Shown here piece by piece: positions 8,145 to 17,013 of a DNA stretch of 50,734 nucleotides. The position numbers were made by a program, and so were the translations under genes. The notes below the pieces were generated by a model. That model saw only the letters and a program-made list of their open reading frames with translations. It was not told where the DNA came from and searched no databases. Each line of letters begins with the position of its first letter. Position 1 is the stretch's first letter. Where the stretch lies: NCBI GenBank assembly GCA_963925015.1, contig CAWUTX010000015.1, forward strand, positions 1 through 50,734. Reading direction: 5' to 3'. The DNA is from JAQBXX01 sp963925015. GTDB taxonomy: Bacteria > Pseudomonadota > Gammaproteobacteria > SURF-13.

Positions 8145-8651
8145 ATGTCGAGCTACGAAAGCGCGAAGTCGAGTGATGGCTTAAAGGAAAAGCTGGTCAA
8201 CGTAAACCGTGTCGCCAAAGTGGTCAAGGGCGGACGTCAATTCGGCTTCTCCGCGCTGACGGTGGTGGGTGACGGCAACGGCAAGATCGGCCTCGGTCGC
8301 GGCAAGGCACGTGAAGTGCAGGCGGCGATTCAGAAGGCGATGGACGATGCGCGCCGCAACATGCACTCGGTGAGACTGAATGGGCGCACCTTGCAGTATG
8401 CGATCACATCCAACCACGGTGCGACCAAGGTATTCATGTCACCGGCATCGGAAGGCACCGGCATCATCGCTGGCGGCGCCATGCGGGCGGTGTTCGAGGT
8501 GTTGGGCGTGCAGGACGTACTGGCCAAGTGCATCGGCTCTTCCAACCCCATCAACGTAGTACGAGCCACCCTGAAGGGGCTGACGGACATGTCGGCGCCG
8601 GAAGAAATCGCTACCAAGCGCGGCAAGACCGTGGCCGAGATACTGGAGTAG
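8145..8651 (+). CDS. rpsE: 30S ribosomal protein S5
   Basis: The 168-residue protein is S5, with the double-stranded RNA-binding-like N-terminal domain (VNRVAKVVKGGRQFGFSALT) and the C-terminal domain containing GTGIIAGGAMRAVFEVLG. S5 with S3 and S4 forms the mRNA entry helicase; changes in it cause ram or spectinomycin-resistance phenotypes in E. coli. Followed 2 nt later by rpmD. Confidence 0.98.
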   Translation: MSSYESAKSSDGLKEKLVNVNRVAKVVKGGRQFGFSALTVVGDGNGKIGLGRGKAREVQAAIQKAMDDARRNMHSVRLNGRTLQYAITSNHGATKVFMSPASEGTGIIAGGAMRAVFEVLGVQDVLAKCIGSSNPINVVRATLKGLTDMSAPEEIATKRGKTVAEILE

Positions 8652-8653
8652 AC

Positions 8654-8845
8654 ATGCCTGCGGCGAAGAAAGTAAAGGTTACATTGGTGCGCAGCAAGCA
8701 TGGGCGTCTGCCACGGCATGTTGCCTGTCTTAAAGGCTTGGGTCTGCGGCGCATGAACCAGAGCGTACAGTTGCAGGACACTCCGGAAGTGCGCGGCATC
8801 ATCAACAAGGTTTCTTATATGGTCAAGGTCGAGGACGTCGCCTGA
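8654..8845 (+). CDS. rpmD: 50S ribosomal protein L30
   Basis: A 63-residue protein from ATG 8654, recognised by VKVTLVRSKHGRLPRHVACL and by its place between rpsE and rplO. The open frame extends upstream into rpsE, but ATG 8654 gives the family length of about 60. Its stop TGA overlaps the rplO ATG (TGATG). Confidence 0.96.
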   Translation: MPAAKKVKVTLVRSKHGRLPRHVACLKGLGLRRMNQSVQLQDTPEVRGIINKVSYMVKVEDVA

Positions 8846-9279
8846 TGCATCTCAATACACTAAAACCCGCGCCGGGTGAAAAAACCGTGCGCAAACGCGT
8901 CGGACGTGGCGGTGGCTCCGGCCTCGGCAAGACCTGCGGACGCGGTCACAAGGGTCAGCATGCACGTGCCGGTGGCTATCACAAGGTTGGCTTCGAAGGC
9001 GGCCAGATGCCTATTCAGCGTCGCTTGCCCAAGCACGGCTTTGCTTCACCGACCGCTGATGATACTGCGGAAGTGCGTCTGGATACGCTGCAAAAGCTGA
9101 GCGGCCAGGTCATCGACATGGCGCTGCTCAAGGCGGCAGATCTCGTACCCAAGGCCGTCAAGCGCGTCAAGGTGATCGCTTCCGGCAAGCTGGAGGCTGC
9201 GGTCACAACGCGCGGCCTCGCTGTCACCAAGGGTGCGCGTGTCGCCATTGAGGCTGTCGGCGGCAAGATTGAGGATTAA
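8845..9279 (+). CDS. rplO: 50S ribosomal protein L15
   Basis: This 144-residue protein is L15. The glycine-rich N-terminal extension (RVGRGGGSGLGKTCGRGHKG) that threads into the 50S subunit is present, followed by the globular domain. The start overlaps the rpmD stop, and secY begins directly after the stop codon, so the three genes are tightly coupled. Confidence 0.98.
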   Translation: MHLNTLKPAPGEKTVRKRVGRGGGSGLGKTCGRGHKGQHARAGGYHKVGFEGGQMPIQRRLPKHGFASPTADDTAEVRLDTLQKLSGQVIDMALLKAADLVPKAVKRVKVIASGKLEAAVTTRGLAVTKGARVAIEAVGGKIED

Positions 9280-10620
9280 GTGTCCGTTACTCGCTCAACC
9301 ATGGCAAGCGCCCTGGGGGGCGTGGGTAAACTCAGCGAGCTGAGGCGGCGCCTGCTGTTCGTGTTAGGCGCGCTGGTAGTGTTTCGTATCGGTGCTCACA
9401 TACCTGTGCCCGGCATTGATCCGGTGGCACTGGCGGCTTTGTTCGAGCAGCAGCGCGGAACTATCGTTGACATGTTCAACATGTTTTCCGGCGGTGCCTT
9501 GGAGCGTCTGTCGGTATTTGCGCTCGGTATCATGCCGTATATTTCGGCCTCCATTATCGTGCAATTGCTTTCGGTGACGCTTCCGTCGCTGATGCAGCTT
9601 AAAAAAGAAGGCGAAGCCGGACGGCGCAAGATTACGCAGTACACACGCCGTGGTACTTTGGTGCTCGCCTTGTTCCAGGCCATCGGTATAGCGATTGCGC
9701 TCCAAAGCCAGAGTAGCGGTGGAGTCTCGGTGGTGATTAACCCGGGCATGAATTTTTTGTTCGTAGCGACGGTCGCACTGGTGACCGGCACCATGTTCCT
9801 GATGTGGCTCGGCGAGCAGGTGACTGAGCGCGGTGTGGGCAATGGTATTTCGATCATTATCTTTGCCAGCATTGTGGCCGGTCTGCCGTCGGCAGTTGGC
9901 GGTACGCTTGAGCTCGCGCGCACCGGTGAGATGCACTTTTTCATTGTACTGGTATTGTTTACGCTAGTACTTGCAGTGACTGCGTTTGTGGCATTCGTGG
10001 AGCGTGGTCAACGGCGGATCCCGGTGAACTACGCCAAGCGTCAGATGGGGCGCAAGATATTTGCAGCGCAGGCAAGCCACCTGCCGCTCAAGTTAAACAT
10101 GGCGGGTGTCATTCCGCCGATTTTTGCATCGAGTATGCTGCTGTTTCCGAGCACCCTCGGCAGTTGGTGGGGCAGCAGTGAAAGCTTGAGTTGGCTGCGT
10201 GATATTGCCACTGCACTGTCGCCCGGACAACCGCTGTATGTGATGTCGTATGCAGCGCTGATTATTTTCTTTTGCTTTTTTTATACGGCGCTGGTGTTTA
10301 ACCCGAAAGAGACGGCGGAGAACCTGAAGAAGTCCGGCGCCTTTGTCCCGGGTATACGGCCCGGTGATCAGACCGCGCATTATATTGACGGCGTTACCAC
10401 GCGGCTCACACTGGCGGGTGCGATCTACGTCACGCTGGTGTGCCTGTTGCCGGAGTTTTTGATCGTGTACTGGAACGTGCCGTTTTATTTCGGCGGTACA
10501 TCGCTGCTGATTATTGTCGTGGTGGTCATGGATTTTATCGCGCAGGTACAGTCGCACTTGATGTCGCATCAGTACGAAGGCCTGTTAAAGAAGGCGAACC
10601 TTAGAGGCCAGCCCCGGTAG
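9280..10620 (+). CDS. secY: Preprotein translocase subunit SecY
   Basis: The 446-residue protein is the SecYEG channel subunit (E. coli 443). About ten hydrophobic helices are visible, including the plug and TM2 segment SGGALERLSVFALGIMPYIS and the loop motif YAKRQMGRKIFAAQ. GTG 9280 lies directly after the rplO TAA. ATG 9301, seven codons on, gives MASALGGVGKLSELRRRLLF, which aligns equally well with E. coli SecY, so the start is uncertain. Last large gene of the spc operon. Confidence 0.98.
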   Translation: MSVTRSTMASALGGVGKLSELRRRLLFVLGALVVFRIGAHIPVPGIDPVALAALFEQQRGTIVDMFNMFSGGALERLSVFALGIMPYISASIIVQLLSVTLPSLMQLKKEGEAGRRKITQYTRRGTLVLALFQAIGIAIALQSQSSGGVSVVINPGMNFLFVATVALVTGTMFLMWLGEQVTERGVGNGISIIIFASIVAGLPSAVGGTLELARTGEMHFFIVLVLFTLVLAVTAFVAFVERGQRRIPVNYAKRQMGRKIFAAQASHLPLKLNMAGVIPPIFASSMLLFPSTLGSWWGSSESLSWLRDIATALSPGQPLYVMSYAALIIFFCFFYTALVFNPKETAENLKKSGAFVPGIRPGDQTAHYIDGVTTRLTLAGAIYVTLVCLLPEFLIVYWNVPFYFGGTSLLIIVVVVMDFIAQVQSHLMSHQYEGLLKKANLRGQPR

Positions 10621-10680
10621 GATGCCGGATCGACCATCCATACATAGCATCATGTACAGATTGTAGTGTGGAGAATTTTT

Positions 10681-10794
10681 ATGAAAGTGCGAGCTTCGGT
10701 AAAAAAGCTGTGTCGTAATTGCAAGGTGCTAAAGCGCAAGGGCGTGGTGCGCGTGGTATGTACCAATGCGCGTCACAAGCAGCGTCAAGGCTGA
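10681..10794 (+). CDS. rpmJ: 50S ribosomal protein L36
   Basis: A 37-residue protein: MKVRASVKKLCRNCKVLKRK followed by the conserved basic tail. Cys11, Cys14, Cys27 and His32 form the zinc ribbon of the zinc-dependent L36 type. It has a GGAG Shine-Dalgarno sequence and sits 60 nt after secY, its usual place at the end of the spc operon. Confidence 0.97.
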   Translation: MKVRASVKKLCRNCKVLKRKGVVRVVCTNARHKQRQG

Positions 10795-10808
10795 GCGCAG
10801 CAGATAGT

Positions 10809-10837
10809 TTGATTATTGTTACTTGAATGCGTATAAT
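10809..10837 (+). promoter_or_regulatory. Sigma-70 promoter of the alpha operon
   Basis: TTGATT at 10809-10814 and a perfect TATAAT at 10832-10837 are separated by exactly 17 bp. Transcription would begin near 10844, about 40 nt before the rpsM start. This is the strongest promoter-like sequence I found in the ribosomal region. The 40-nt leader looks too short for the full S4-binding pseudoknot known from E. coli, unless the structure extends into rpsM. Confidence 0.75.
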
Positions 10838-10882
10838 AAATAGTTTTTCAAGGATGTTATTTCTCAGAGCGAGAATAGTTGA

Positions 10883-11242
<360 letters not shown>

Positions 11243-11251
11243 CGGGATTAT

Positions 11252-11656
11252 ATGGTAGTCAAAACAGCAGTCAAAACTGCATCGCGCGCCCGTAAAAAGG
11301 TCAAGAAGAATGTCGTCGATGGCATGGCGCATGTGCATGCCTCGTTCAACAACACCATCATTACGATCACTGACCGCCAGGGCAACGCGCTGAGCTGGGC
11401 CTCTGCGGGTGGCTGCGGCTTCCGTGGCTCGCGCAAGAGCACGCCGTTTGCGGCGCAGGTGGCTGCCGAGAAGGCAGGTACTGCGGCACTGGAGTTCGGC
11501 GTCAAGACGCTTGAGGTGTTTATCAAGGGTCCCGGGCCGGGCCGCGAGTACGCCGTGCGTGCGCTCAATGCGGTAGGTTTCAAGGTTATCAACATCTCCG
11601 ACGTGACACCGATTCCGCATAACGGTTGCCGTCCTCCGAAACGACGTCGCGTTTAA
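11252..11656 (+). CDS. rpsK: 30S ribosomal protein S11
   Basis: The 134-residue protein is S11, with the conserved segments MAHVHASFNNTIITITDRQG and GPGPGREYAVRALNAVGF and the C-terminus HNGCRPPKRRRV. The N-terminal extension is lysine- and alanine-rich. S11 lines the mRNA exit channel on the 30S platform. It lies 9 nt after rpsM. Confidence 0.98.
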   Translation: MVVKTAVKTASRARKKVKKNVVDGMAHVHASFNNTIITITDRQGNALSWASAGGCGFRGSRKSTPFAAQVAAEKAGTAALEFGVKTLEVFIKGPGPGREYAVRALNAVGFKVINISDVTPIPHNGCRPPKRRRV

Positions 11657-11669
11657 GGGTTTTTCTAAA

Positions 11670-12296
11670 GTGGCTAAATATACTGGTCCCAAGTGTCGTT
11701 TGTGCCGCCGTGAGGGGGAGAAGCTTTTCCTCAAGGGCGAGAAGTGTTTTACCAGCAAGTGCGCGATCGAGAGCCGCGCCTTCCCGCCCGGACAGCATGG
11801 GCAGCGCCGCACGCGCTTGTCTGACTATGCCCGCCAGCTGCGCGAGAAGCAGAAGCTGCGTCGTACCTACGGCATCATGGAAGGCCAGTTCCGTGGCTAC
11901 TATGCCCAGGCTGACAGCCGCAAGGGTTCAACCGGAGAGCTGCTGTTGCAGCTTCTGGAAGGGCGTCTGGACAATGTCGTGTATCGCATGGGCTTTGGCG
12001 CGTCGCGCTCGGAAGCCAGGCAGTTGGTGCGGCACAATGCGATTACCGTCAACGGTAAAAAGGTCAATATTCCGAGTTATCAGGTGCAGCCGAATGATGT
12101 CATCGCTGCTGCTGATGCGGCCAAGGAACAGTTGCGCATCAAGGCGGCCATGGAAATGGCCCAACAGCGTGGTTTTTCGGACTGGCTTGATGTGGACGTC
12201 ACCAAGCTGCAAGGCGTGTTCAAGGCCTTGCCGGAACGCAGTGAGCTTTCCGCCGACATCAACGAACATCTTATCGTCGAGTTGTACTCGAAGTAA
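11670..12296 (+). CDS. rpsD: 30S ribosomal protein S4
   Basis: The 208-residue protein is S4, starting at GTG 11670 (MAKYTGPKCRLCRREGEKLF). Cys9, Cys12, Cys26 and Cys31 form the zinc site of the zinc-dependent S4 type; E. coli S4 lacks the complete set. The S4 RNA-binding domain (RLDNVVYRMGFGASRSEARQ) begins at about residue 97. S4 nucleates 30S assembly and in E. coli represses the alpha operon. Confidence 0.98.
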   Translation: MAKYTGPKCRLCRREGEKLFLKGEKCFTSKCAIESRAFPPGQHGQRRTRLSDYARQLREKQKLRRTYGIMEGQFRGYYAQADSRKGSTGELLLQLLEGRLDNVVYRMGFGASRSEARQLVRHNAITVNGKKVNIPSYQVQPNDVIAAADAAKEQLRIKAAMEMAQQRGFSDWLDVDVTKLQGVFKALPERSELSADINEHLIVELYSK

Positions 12297-12322
12297 CGCT
12301 GGTTATACCAAGAGGATTTGCT

Positions 12323-13321
12323 ATGCAGGGTTCAGTCGCAGAATTTTTGAAGCCACGTCTGGTCTCTGTTCAAGCCGTTAACGACAGACACGCCAGGGTA
12401 ACTCTGGAGCCCCTCGAACGCGGCTTTGGTCACACCTTGGGTAACGCGCTGCGTCGCATCCTGCTCTCCTCCATGCCGGGGAGCGCGGTGGTTGAAGCTG
12501 AAATTGAAGGTGTTCTGCACGAATACACTACCGTTGAAGGTGTGCAGGAAGATGTGGTAGAAATCCTGCTCAACCTCAAGAGCCTTGCAATACGCATGCA
12601 CGCGCGCGATGAGGCCACCCTCACGCTGAGAAAGAAAGGTCAGGGCGTTGTGCTGGCGCGCGATATCACGCTCGACCACGATGTCGAAATCGTGAACCCC
12701 GATCACGTCATCGCGCATCTCACCAAGTCAGGTGAAATCAACATGACGCTCAAGGTTAAGCGTGGCCGTGGTTATGAACCGGCTTCGACACGCGCCAATG
12801 CCGAGGAAGACCGCAAGATCGGCAAGCTCAATCTTGATGCCTCGTTCAGCCCTGTGCGGCGCGTTACCTATGCCGTGGAGCGTGCGCGCGTTGAGCAGCG
12901 CACCGATCTCGACAAGCTGGTGATCGACATCGAAACTAACGGCACCGTCGATCCGGAAGAAGCGATCCGCCGCGCCGCTACGATATTGCAGGATCAGCTC
13001 TCTACCTTCGTCGAGCTCAAGGGCAGTGAAGAAGTACTGCCGGCCTCGATGCAAGCCGAGATCGACCCCATTCTGCTGCTTCCGGTGGACGATCTCGAGC
13101 TCACGGTGCGCTCCGCGAACTGCCTCAAGGCGGAAAACATTCACTACATCGGCGACCTGATTCAGCGTACTGAGAACGAACTTCTGAAGACTCCGAACCT
13201 CGGCAAGAAGTCGCTCACCGAGATCAAGGATGTACTGGCCTCTCATGGCCTCTCGCTCGGCATGCGCCTGGAAAACTGGCCGCCCGCGCATCTGCGTGAC
13301 AAAGAAAAAGCGACTGCTTAA
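12323..13321 (+). CDS. rpoA: RNA polymerase subunit alpha
   Basis: This 332-residue protein is RpoA (E. coli 329). The N-terminal dimerisation domain contains RGFGHTLGNALRRILLSSMP. The C-terminal domain (about 245-330) holds the UP-element and activator-binding helices, seen as ELTVRSANCLKAENIHYIGD and LGKKSLTEIKDVLASHGLSL. Encoded in the alpha operon between rpsD and rplQ, preceded by an AGAGGA Shine-Dalgarno sequence. Confidence 0.99.
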   Translation: MQGSVAEFLKPRLVSVQAVNDRHARVTLEPLERGFGHTLGNALRRILLSSMPGSAVVEAEIEGVLHEYTTVEGVQEDVVEILLNLKSLAIRMHARDEATLTLRKKGQGVVLARDITLDHDVEIVNPDHVIAHLTKSGEINMTLKVKRGRGYEPASTRANAEEDRKIGKLNLDASFSPVRRVTYAVERARVEQRTDLDKLVIDIETNGTVDPEEAIRRAATILQDQLSTFVELKGSEEVLPASMQAEIDPILLLPVDDLELTVRSANCLKAENIHYIGDLIQRTENELLKTPNLGKKSLTEIKDVLASHGLSLGMRLENWPPAHLRDKEKATA

Positions 13322-13345
13322 CATCGCAAGGATTCAGGAACTTAT

Positions 13346-13735
13346 ATGCGCCACCGCAATGCAGGACGTCAATTAAGCCGCAACAGCTCGCACCGCAGCG
13401 CCATGTTCAAGAACATGGCCGCAGCGCTGCTGCGCCATGAGGTGATCGAGACCACGCTGCCCAAGGCCAAAGACCTGAGGCGCGTGGTGGAGCCGCTGAT
13501 CACGCTCGCCAAGATCGACAGCGTTTCCAAGCGCAGGCTTGCATTCGCGCGCATCAGGGATCGCGAGATGGTCACCAAGCTGTTCAACGAAATCGGCCCG
13601 CGTTACAGGGCGCGCCCCGGCGGCTACCTGCGCATCTTGAAATACGGCTTCCGTGCCGGTGATGCCGCGCCAATGGCGCTGGTTGAGCTGGTGGATCGTC
13701 CTCAGCCGGTGGAAGTCAAAGCGGCTGCGAAGTAA
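13346..13735 (+). CDS. rplQ: 50S ribosomal protein L17
   Basis: The 129-residue protein begins MRHRNAGRQLSRNSSHRSAM, the L17 signature. L17 lies near the tunnel exit. It is the last gene of the alpha operon and is followed 19 nt later by a strong intrinsic terminator. Confidence 0.98.
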   Translation: MRHRNAGRQLSRNSSHRSAMFKNMAAALLRHEVIETTLPKAKDLRRVVEPLITLAKIDSVSKRRLAFARIRDREMVTKLFNEIGPRYRARPGGYLRILKYGFRAGDAAPMALVELVDRPQPVEVKAAAK

Positions 13736-13754
13736 GAATTTTTTAGATACACAT

Positions 13755-13786
13755 AAAAAGCCGAGCCCTGCTCGGCTTTTTGGTTT
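13755..13786 (+). terminator. Intrinsic terminator of the alpha operon
   Basis: An 11-bp perfect stem, AAAAAGCCGAG (13755-13765) with CTCGGCTTTTT (13771-13781), encloses a 5-nt loop and runs into T-rich sequence. It directly follows rplQ. The flanking A and T runs would let it work in both directions, but no minus-strand gene ends here. Confidence 0.92.
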
Positions 13787-13799
13787 TCAAAGGTCTGAA

Positions 13800-14804
13800 A
13801 TGCGCATGAATGTTCTGCTGAGGATTTTACGCAACGTCACACTCGTTGCGCTCGTGGGTTGTGCGCAGTCACTACCGGCTTTCGAAGTATTTTCGCCATT
13901 GCCGTACAACGCACCAGCACCTGCGGACAATCCGCAGACACCCGCCATGATCGTGCTGGGCAAGCAGCTGTATTTCGATACCCGGCTCTCGGTCAACAAC
14001 ACGATTTCCTGCAATACTTGCCACGATGTGAACAGGAGCGGCGCTGACGGGCGCGTACGTTCCGTGGGCGCACTCGGTAAGAGTCCGCGCCGCTCCACAC
14101 CGACGGTGCTGAATGCCGCGTTCCAAAGCGTGCAATTCCGGGATGGGCGCGTGGCGAGCCTTGAGGCGGCGGTTAAAGACCACCTGTTTGATCTCGATGT
14201 GCTGGCTAACCCGGACGAAGCCAGTCTGGTTAAGCGCATCGCCGCCAGCAAACGCTACCGCACACAATTTGCCAGGGTATTTGGCAAGGAGAAGCCCGTG
14301 ATTACTACCAACATCGCCAAGGCGGTGGCGGCGTACGTGCGCACACTCATCACCCCAGAGAGCGTCTTTGACCGTTACCTGAGGGGCGATAAAAAAGCGT
14401 TATCTGAAAATGCACGGCGCGGCTTTGAGGAATTTCAGAAGGTCGGGTGCTCGGCCTGTCACTTCGGCATCAACCTCTCCGGACCGCCGGTGCCGATGGG
14501 GGAGGGGTTTTACGAACTGTTCCCGAATTACATCGGCAGCGAGTACGACCGGAAATATAATCTGGTCACGGATGATTTAGGGCGTTATGACGCGACTAAA
14601 GAAGGTATTCACAAACGTTTGTTTCAAGTGCCTACGCTGCGTAATATCGCGCAGACTGCGCCTTATTTTTACACCGGCAGCGTGCCGACGCTGGACGAGG
14701 CCGTGCGCGTAATGGCCAAGACTCAATTACAGCAAGATTTGAGTGATGAGCAGGTGAAATACCTAACCGCGTTTCTCGTTAGCCTTACCGGAGAGGTTCC
14801 GTAG
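13800..14804 (+). CDS. Di-heme cytochrome c peroxidase family lipoprotein
   Basis: This 334-residue protein from ATG 13800 belongs to the di-heme CcpA/MauG family. Heme motifs are CNTCH at 71-75 and CSACH at 217-221. The family segments SRPT-like RRSTPTVLNAAF and TLRNIAQTAPYFYTGSV are present. Such enzymes reduce hydrogen peroxide in the periplasm using cytochrome electrons; MauG relatives oxidise proteins instead. The N-terminus has a hydrophobic segment ending LVGC (Cys21), a possible lipobox, so it may be membrane-anchored; cleavage after SLPA by signal peptidase I is the alternative. The frame extends upstream into rplQ, but the terminator at 13755 and the signal sequence favour ATG 13800 or 13806. 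It stands alone after the ribosomal cluster, and its electron donor is not in the window. Confidence 0.9.
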   Translation: MRMNVLLRILRNVTLVALVGCAQSLPAFEVFSPLPYNAPAPADNPQTPAMIVLGKQLYFDTRLSVNNTISCNTCHDVNRSGADGRVRSVGALGKSPRRSTPTVLNAAFQSVQFRDGRVASLEAAVKDHLFDLDVLANPDEASLVKRIAASKRYRTQFARVFGKEKPVITTNIAKAVAAYVRTLITPESVFDRYLRGDKKALSENARRGFEEFQKVGCSACHFGINLSGPPVPMGEGFYELFPNYIGSEYDRKYNLVTDDLGRYDATKEGIHKRLFQVPTLRNIAQTAPYFYTGSVPTLDEAVRVMAKTQLQQDLSDEQVKYLTAFLVSLTGEVP

Positions 14805-14850
14805 GGTGGGTTGGGTGCAAGTCGTATTCAGCCCCTGTGTTTTTTTGAAA

Positions 14851-16120
14851 TTAAATATGAAAAGCTGCCCATCCCGCGCCAGCCCCCACAGCGATGGAGA
14901 GCATGCCCACGGCGGTCTTGCGCGCCAGCGCCGTGCCGCCGATAAACAGCATCAGGCCGAATTTGAAGGCGAGGTTGGCGGCAAAGGCCAGGGTGATCGC
15001 TGTCACCACCGGGCTTTCGGCCAGTATGCCAAGCCCAAACAGGCGCAGGCTGGACAGCGTGATCGGATCCACGTCGGCGAGGCCGGACGCCAGCGCTACG
15101 GCATACAGCCCCTGATTACCCGCGTAATATGCCAGCCAGGCAGCGGCGAACAGCACCGCTGCGTAGAGCAGGCTGAAGCTCAGCGCAGTGCGTATCTCGG
15201 TGGGATTGTTTAGTTCCATGGCGGGCAACGCGGCATCACTGCGCAGGTCGCGCCAAAACAGGGCTGTACCGGCTAATCCTGCAAGCAGGCCGCCACCCAG
15301 CACCGGCAGTAGCGCGGGCAGCAGGTTTGGTGATACTACGGCGGCAATGACCCCCAGCCGTATCAGCACTATCAGGTTGGCGAGCAGGATCACCACTGCG
15401 GCAATTGGAACCAATTCCACGTTGCCGCGCGCGTGGCGCGCGAACACCAGGGTGGTGGCGGTGCTCGACACCAGCCCGCCGAACAGTCCCATAAGCGGTG
15501 CGCCGTGGCGCCGGCCGACGCTGCGGAGGGCGGCGTAACCTGCGAGGCTCATGCCGGAGATCAGCACCACCATCCACCATATCCGGTAGGGGTTGAGCGC
15601 CTGGTAGGGGCCGTAATTCTGATTCGGCAGGAGAGGCAGGATCACCAGCGACAACACCGCGAATTGCAGGAAAGAAATCAGATCGCGCCGGGTGAGGCTA
15701 CGAGTGATGCCGTGCAACTCGGTCTTGAAGTAGAGCAGCACGGTGGTCACGATGGCGATCATCACCGCGAGCTGGTGATAGCCATACCACACCATCGCGC
15801 CCAGTCCGTAGCACAGCACGATGGCCGCTACCGTGGTGGTGCCGGGATCGCCGCCCGCATCGGGAGGGGCGTGAGCGTAGGCCGCCCATCATGCCGCCCA
15901 CCACCAGCAGGCCACCGGCCAGCACCAAGGCCGCACCGGTCTGCTCCGACAACAGCGCCGCCAAGGTGCCGAACAGCGCCACCAGAGTGAAAGTACGCAG
16001 CCCCGCCTTGGCCGTGGGCGTGCGCTCCCGCTCCAGACCAATCAACATGCCGATGGCCAGACTGATGGCGAAGGCAGGCAGATATTCCAGACCGCCGTTG
16101 GCTATGAATTCGGTATTGAT
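14851..16120 (-). pseudogene. MgtC/DUF4010-family membrane protein, frameshifted
   Basis: Read on the minus strand, the 5' part (from about 16120) encodes a MgtC-like domain with LAIGMLIGLERERTPTAKAG and several membrane helices, but that frame leaves the family sequence at about 15870-15890. The family sequence resumes one frame over as AYAHAPPDAGGDPGTTTVAA and continues as a DUF4010-type multi-helix protein to the TAA at 14851. A single inserted base near GGGCGGCC explains the break. In addition, no ATG, GTG or TTG lies in frame between the upstream stop (16121-16123) and the first helix; the first start codon, at 16048, is inside it. It therefore looks like a pseudogene, although the 322-residue downstream part could still be made from GTG 15819. 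Function of intact relatives is unclear. Confidence 0.8.
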
Positions 16121-16144
16121 TTAAATCTCCTCGGCCCTGGTCTC

Positions 16145-16185
16145 GTAAACATGGGGTCAAGCAAAAATGGGGTCAGTCTTGCCAT
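16145..16185. repeat. GGGGTCA motif pair next to the RAYT remnant
   Basis: ATGGGGTCA occurs twice within 30 bp (16151-16159 and 16168-16176), just beyond the 3' end of the transposase remnant. Such GGGGTCA motifs often border IS200-like and RAYT elements, so this may be an old element end. This is pattern recognition only. Confidence 0.35.
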
Positions 16186-16192
16186 AACGCTT

Positions 16193-16968
16193 TCACCTCT
16201 CACCCTTGATCACCTTGCTCACCGTAGAATAATGCACCCCGGCATGACGAGCAATCGCTGGCAGGGTGTAGCGATAGTCCAGATACGCTTTTCGAATGGT
16301 CTCGTCGCGCAAGACCTTATCGCTTCGAACCGCCTTGATAAACATCCGCGCCAAACTGGGCCGGTGCAGCAAACGCTGGGTGCGCGGGATTTCCTTCAAC
16401 TCGCGCACGCCCTCAAGCAACGGGCGCATCTTTTCCACGAAGGCTTCCGATCCCAGCAACGCCTGGCCTCTCACCGCAGGCCACGGGGACGGAAGGCCCC
16501 TGCCTTCTGCCACAAACTCAGCGTAGCGTCGCCGGGCTACGGCACGCGTTTTGGCTTGTGGCCCAGCACCCAGTGCGTCTTGAGCCACGCCGGACATTGG
16601 GCCAGCCCAATCGTTGCCGGGTAACTGCTCCAGGCGTAGCGCTCAATGTGCTCCACCCTCCCGGCACGTATCGGGTTTAGCACGACGTAGCGACATAACT
16701 CCAGCAGGTAGCTGTCACGATCCACCACAATCGCCTTAAATCGCCCCTGGAGCACGTGCCCCACACGTCCGTGACGCCGGTTGAAGCGCTGGGCATAGAC
16801 GCCGTTCAATTGCCGCATGTCCAGCGACAGGTTGGCCTCCGGCGTTTCGATAAGCAGATGATAGTGATTGTCCATCAGGCAGTAGGCGTGACACAGCCAG
16901 CCAAAGCGGGCAATGACTTCGCCGAGGCCACCAAGAAACAACCCCCGATCCTCATTGTCGAGAAATAT
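16193..16968 (-). pseudogene. REP-associated tyrosine transposase (RAYT/Y1_Tnp) remnant
   Basis: The minus strand encodes a RAYT-type transposase in two frames. The 5' part carries the HUH motif in CLMDNHYHLLIETPEANLSL and the tyrosine segment ELCRYVVLNPIRAGRVEHIE. The 3' part, shifted by one base near 16560, carries the C-terminal helix-turn-helix domain ending GVHYSTVSKVIKGER. The true N-terminus is missing: family similarity begins abruptly at IFLDNEDRG (16968), with no start codon or upstream beta strand. The copy is therefore truncated and frameshifted, and presumably dead. RAYTs move or maintain REP hairpins in related genomes. Its broken end lies 46 bp from the probable miaA start. Confidence 0.85.
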
Positions 16969-16985
16969 TGCCTTGCCTTGCCTTC

Positions 16986-17013
16986 TTGTTACTTGTTACT
17001 TGATACTTGCTAC
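16986..17013. repeat. Heptamer tandem repeat (TTGNTAC x4) before miaA
   Basis: Four exact-length 7-bp units, TTGTTAC, TTGTTAC, TTGATAC and TTGCTAC, run from 16986 to 17013, ending 1 bp before the candidate GTG start of miaA. A TTGCC pentamer run lies just upstream (16969-16983). The repeat fills the space where a Shine-Dalgarno sequence would normally be. Confidence 0.85.

Noticed and set aside
14805..15213. Plus-strand ORF of 135 residues after the peroxidase gene
   Set aside because: It is low-complexity, antisense to the DUF4010 gene and has no recognisable domain.
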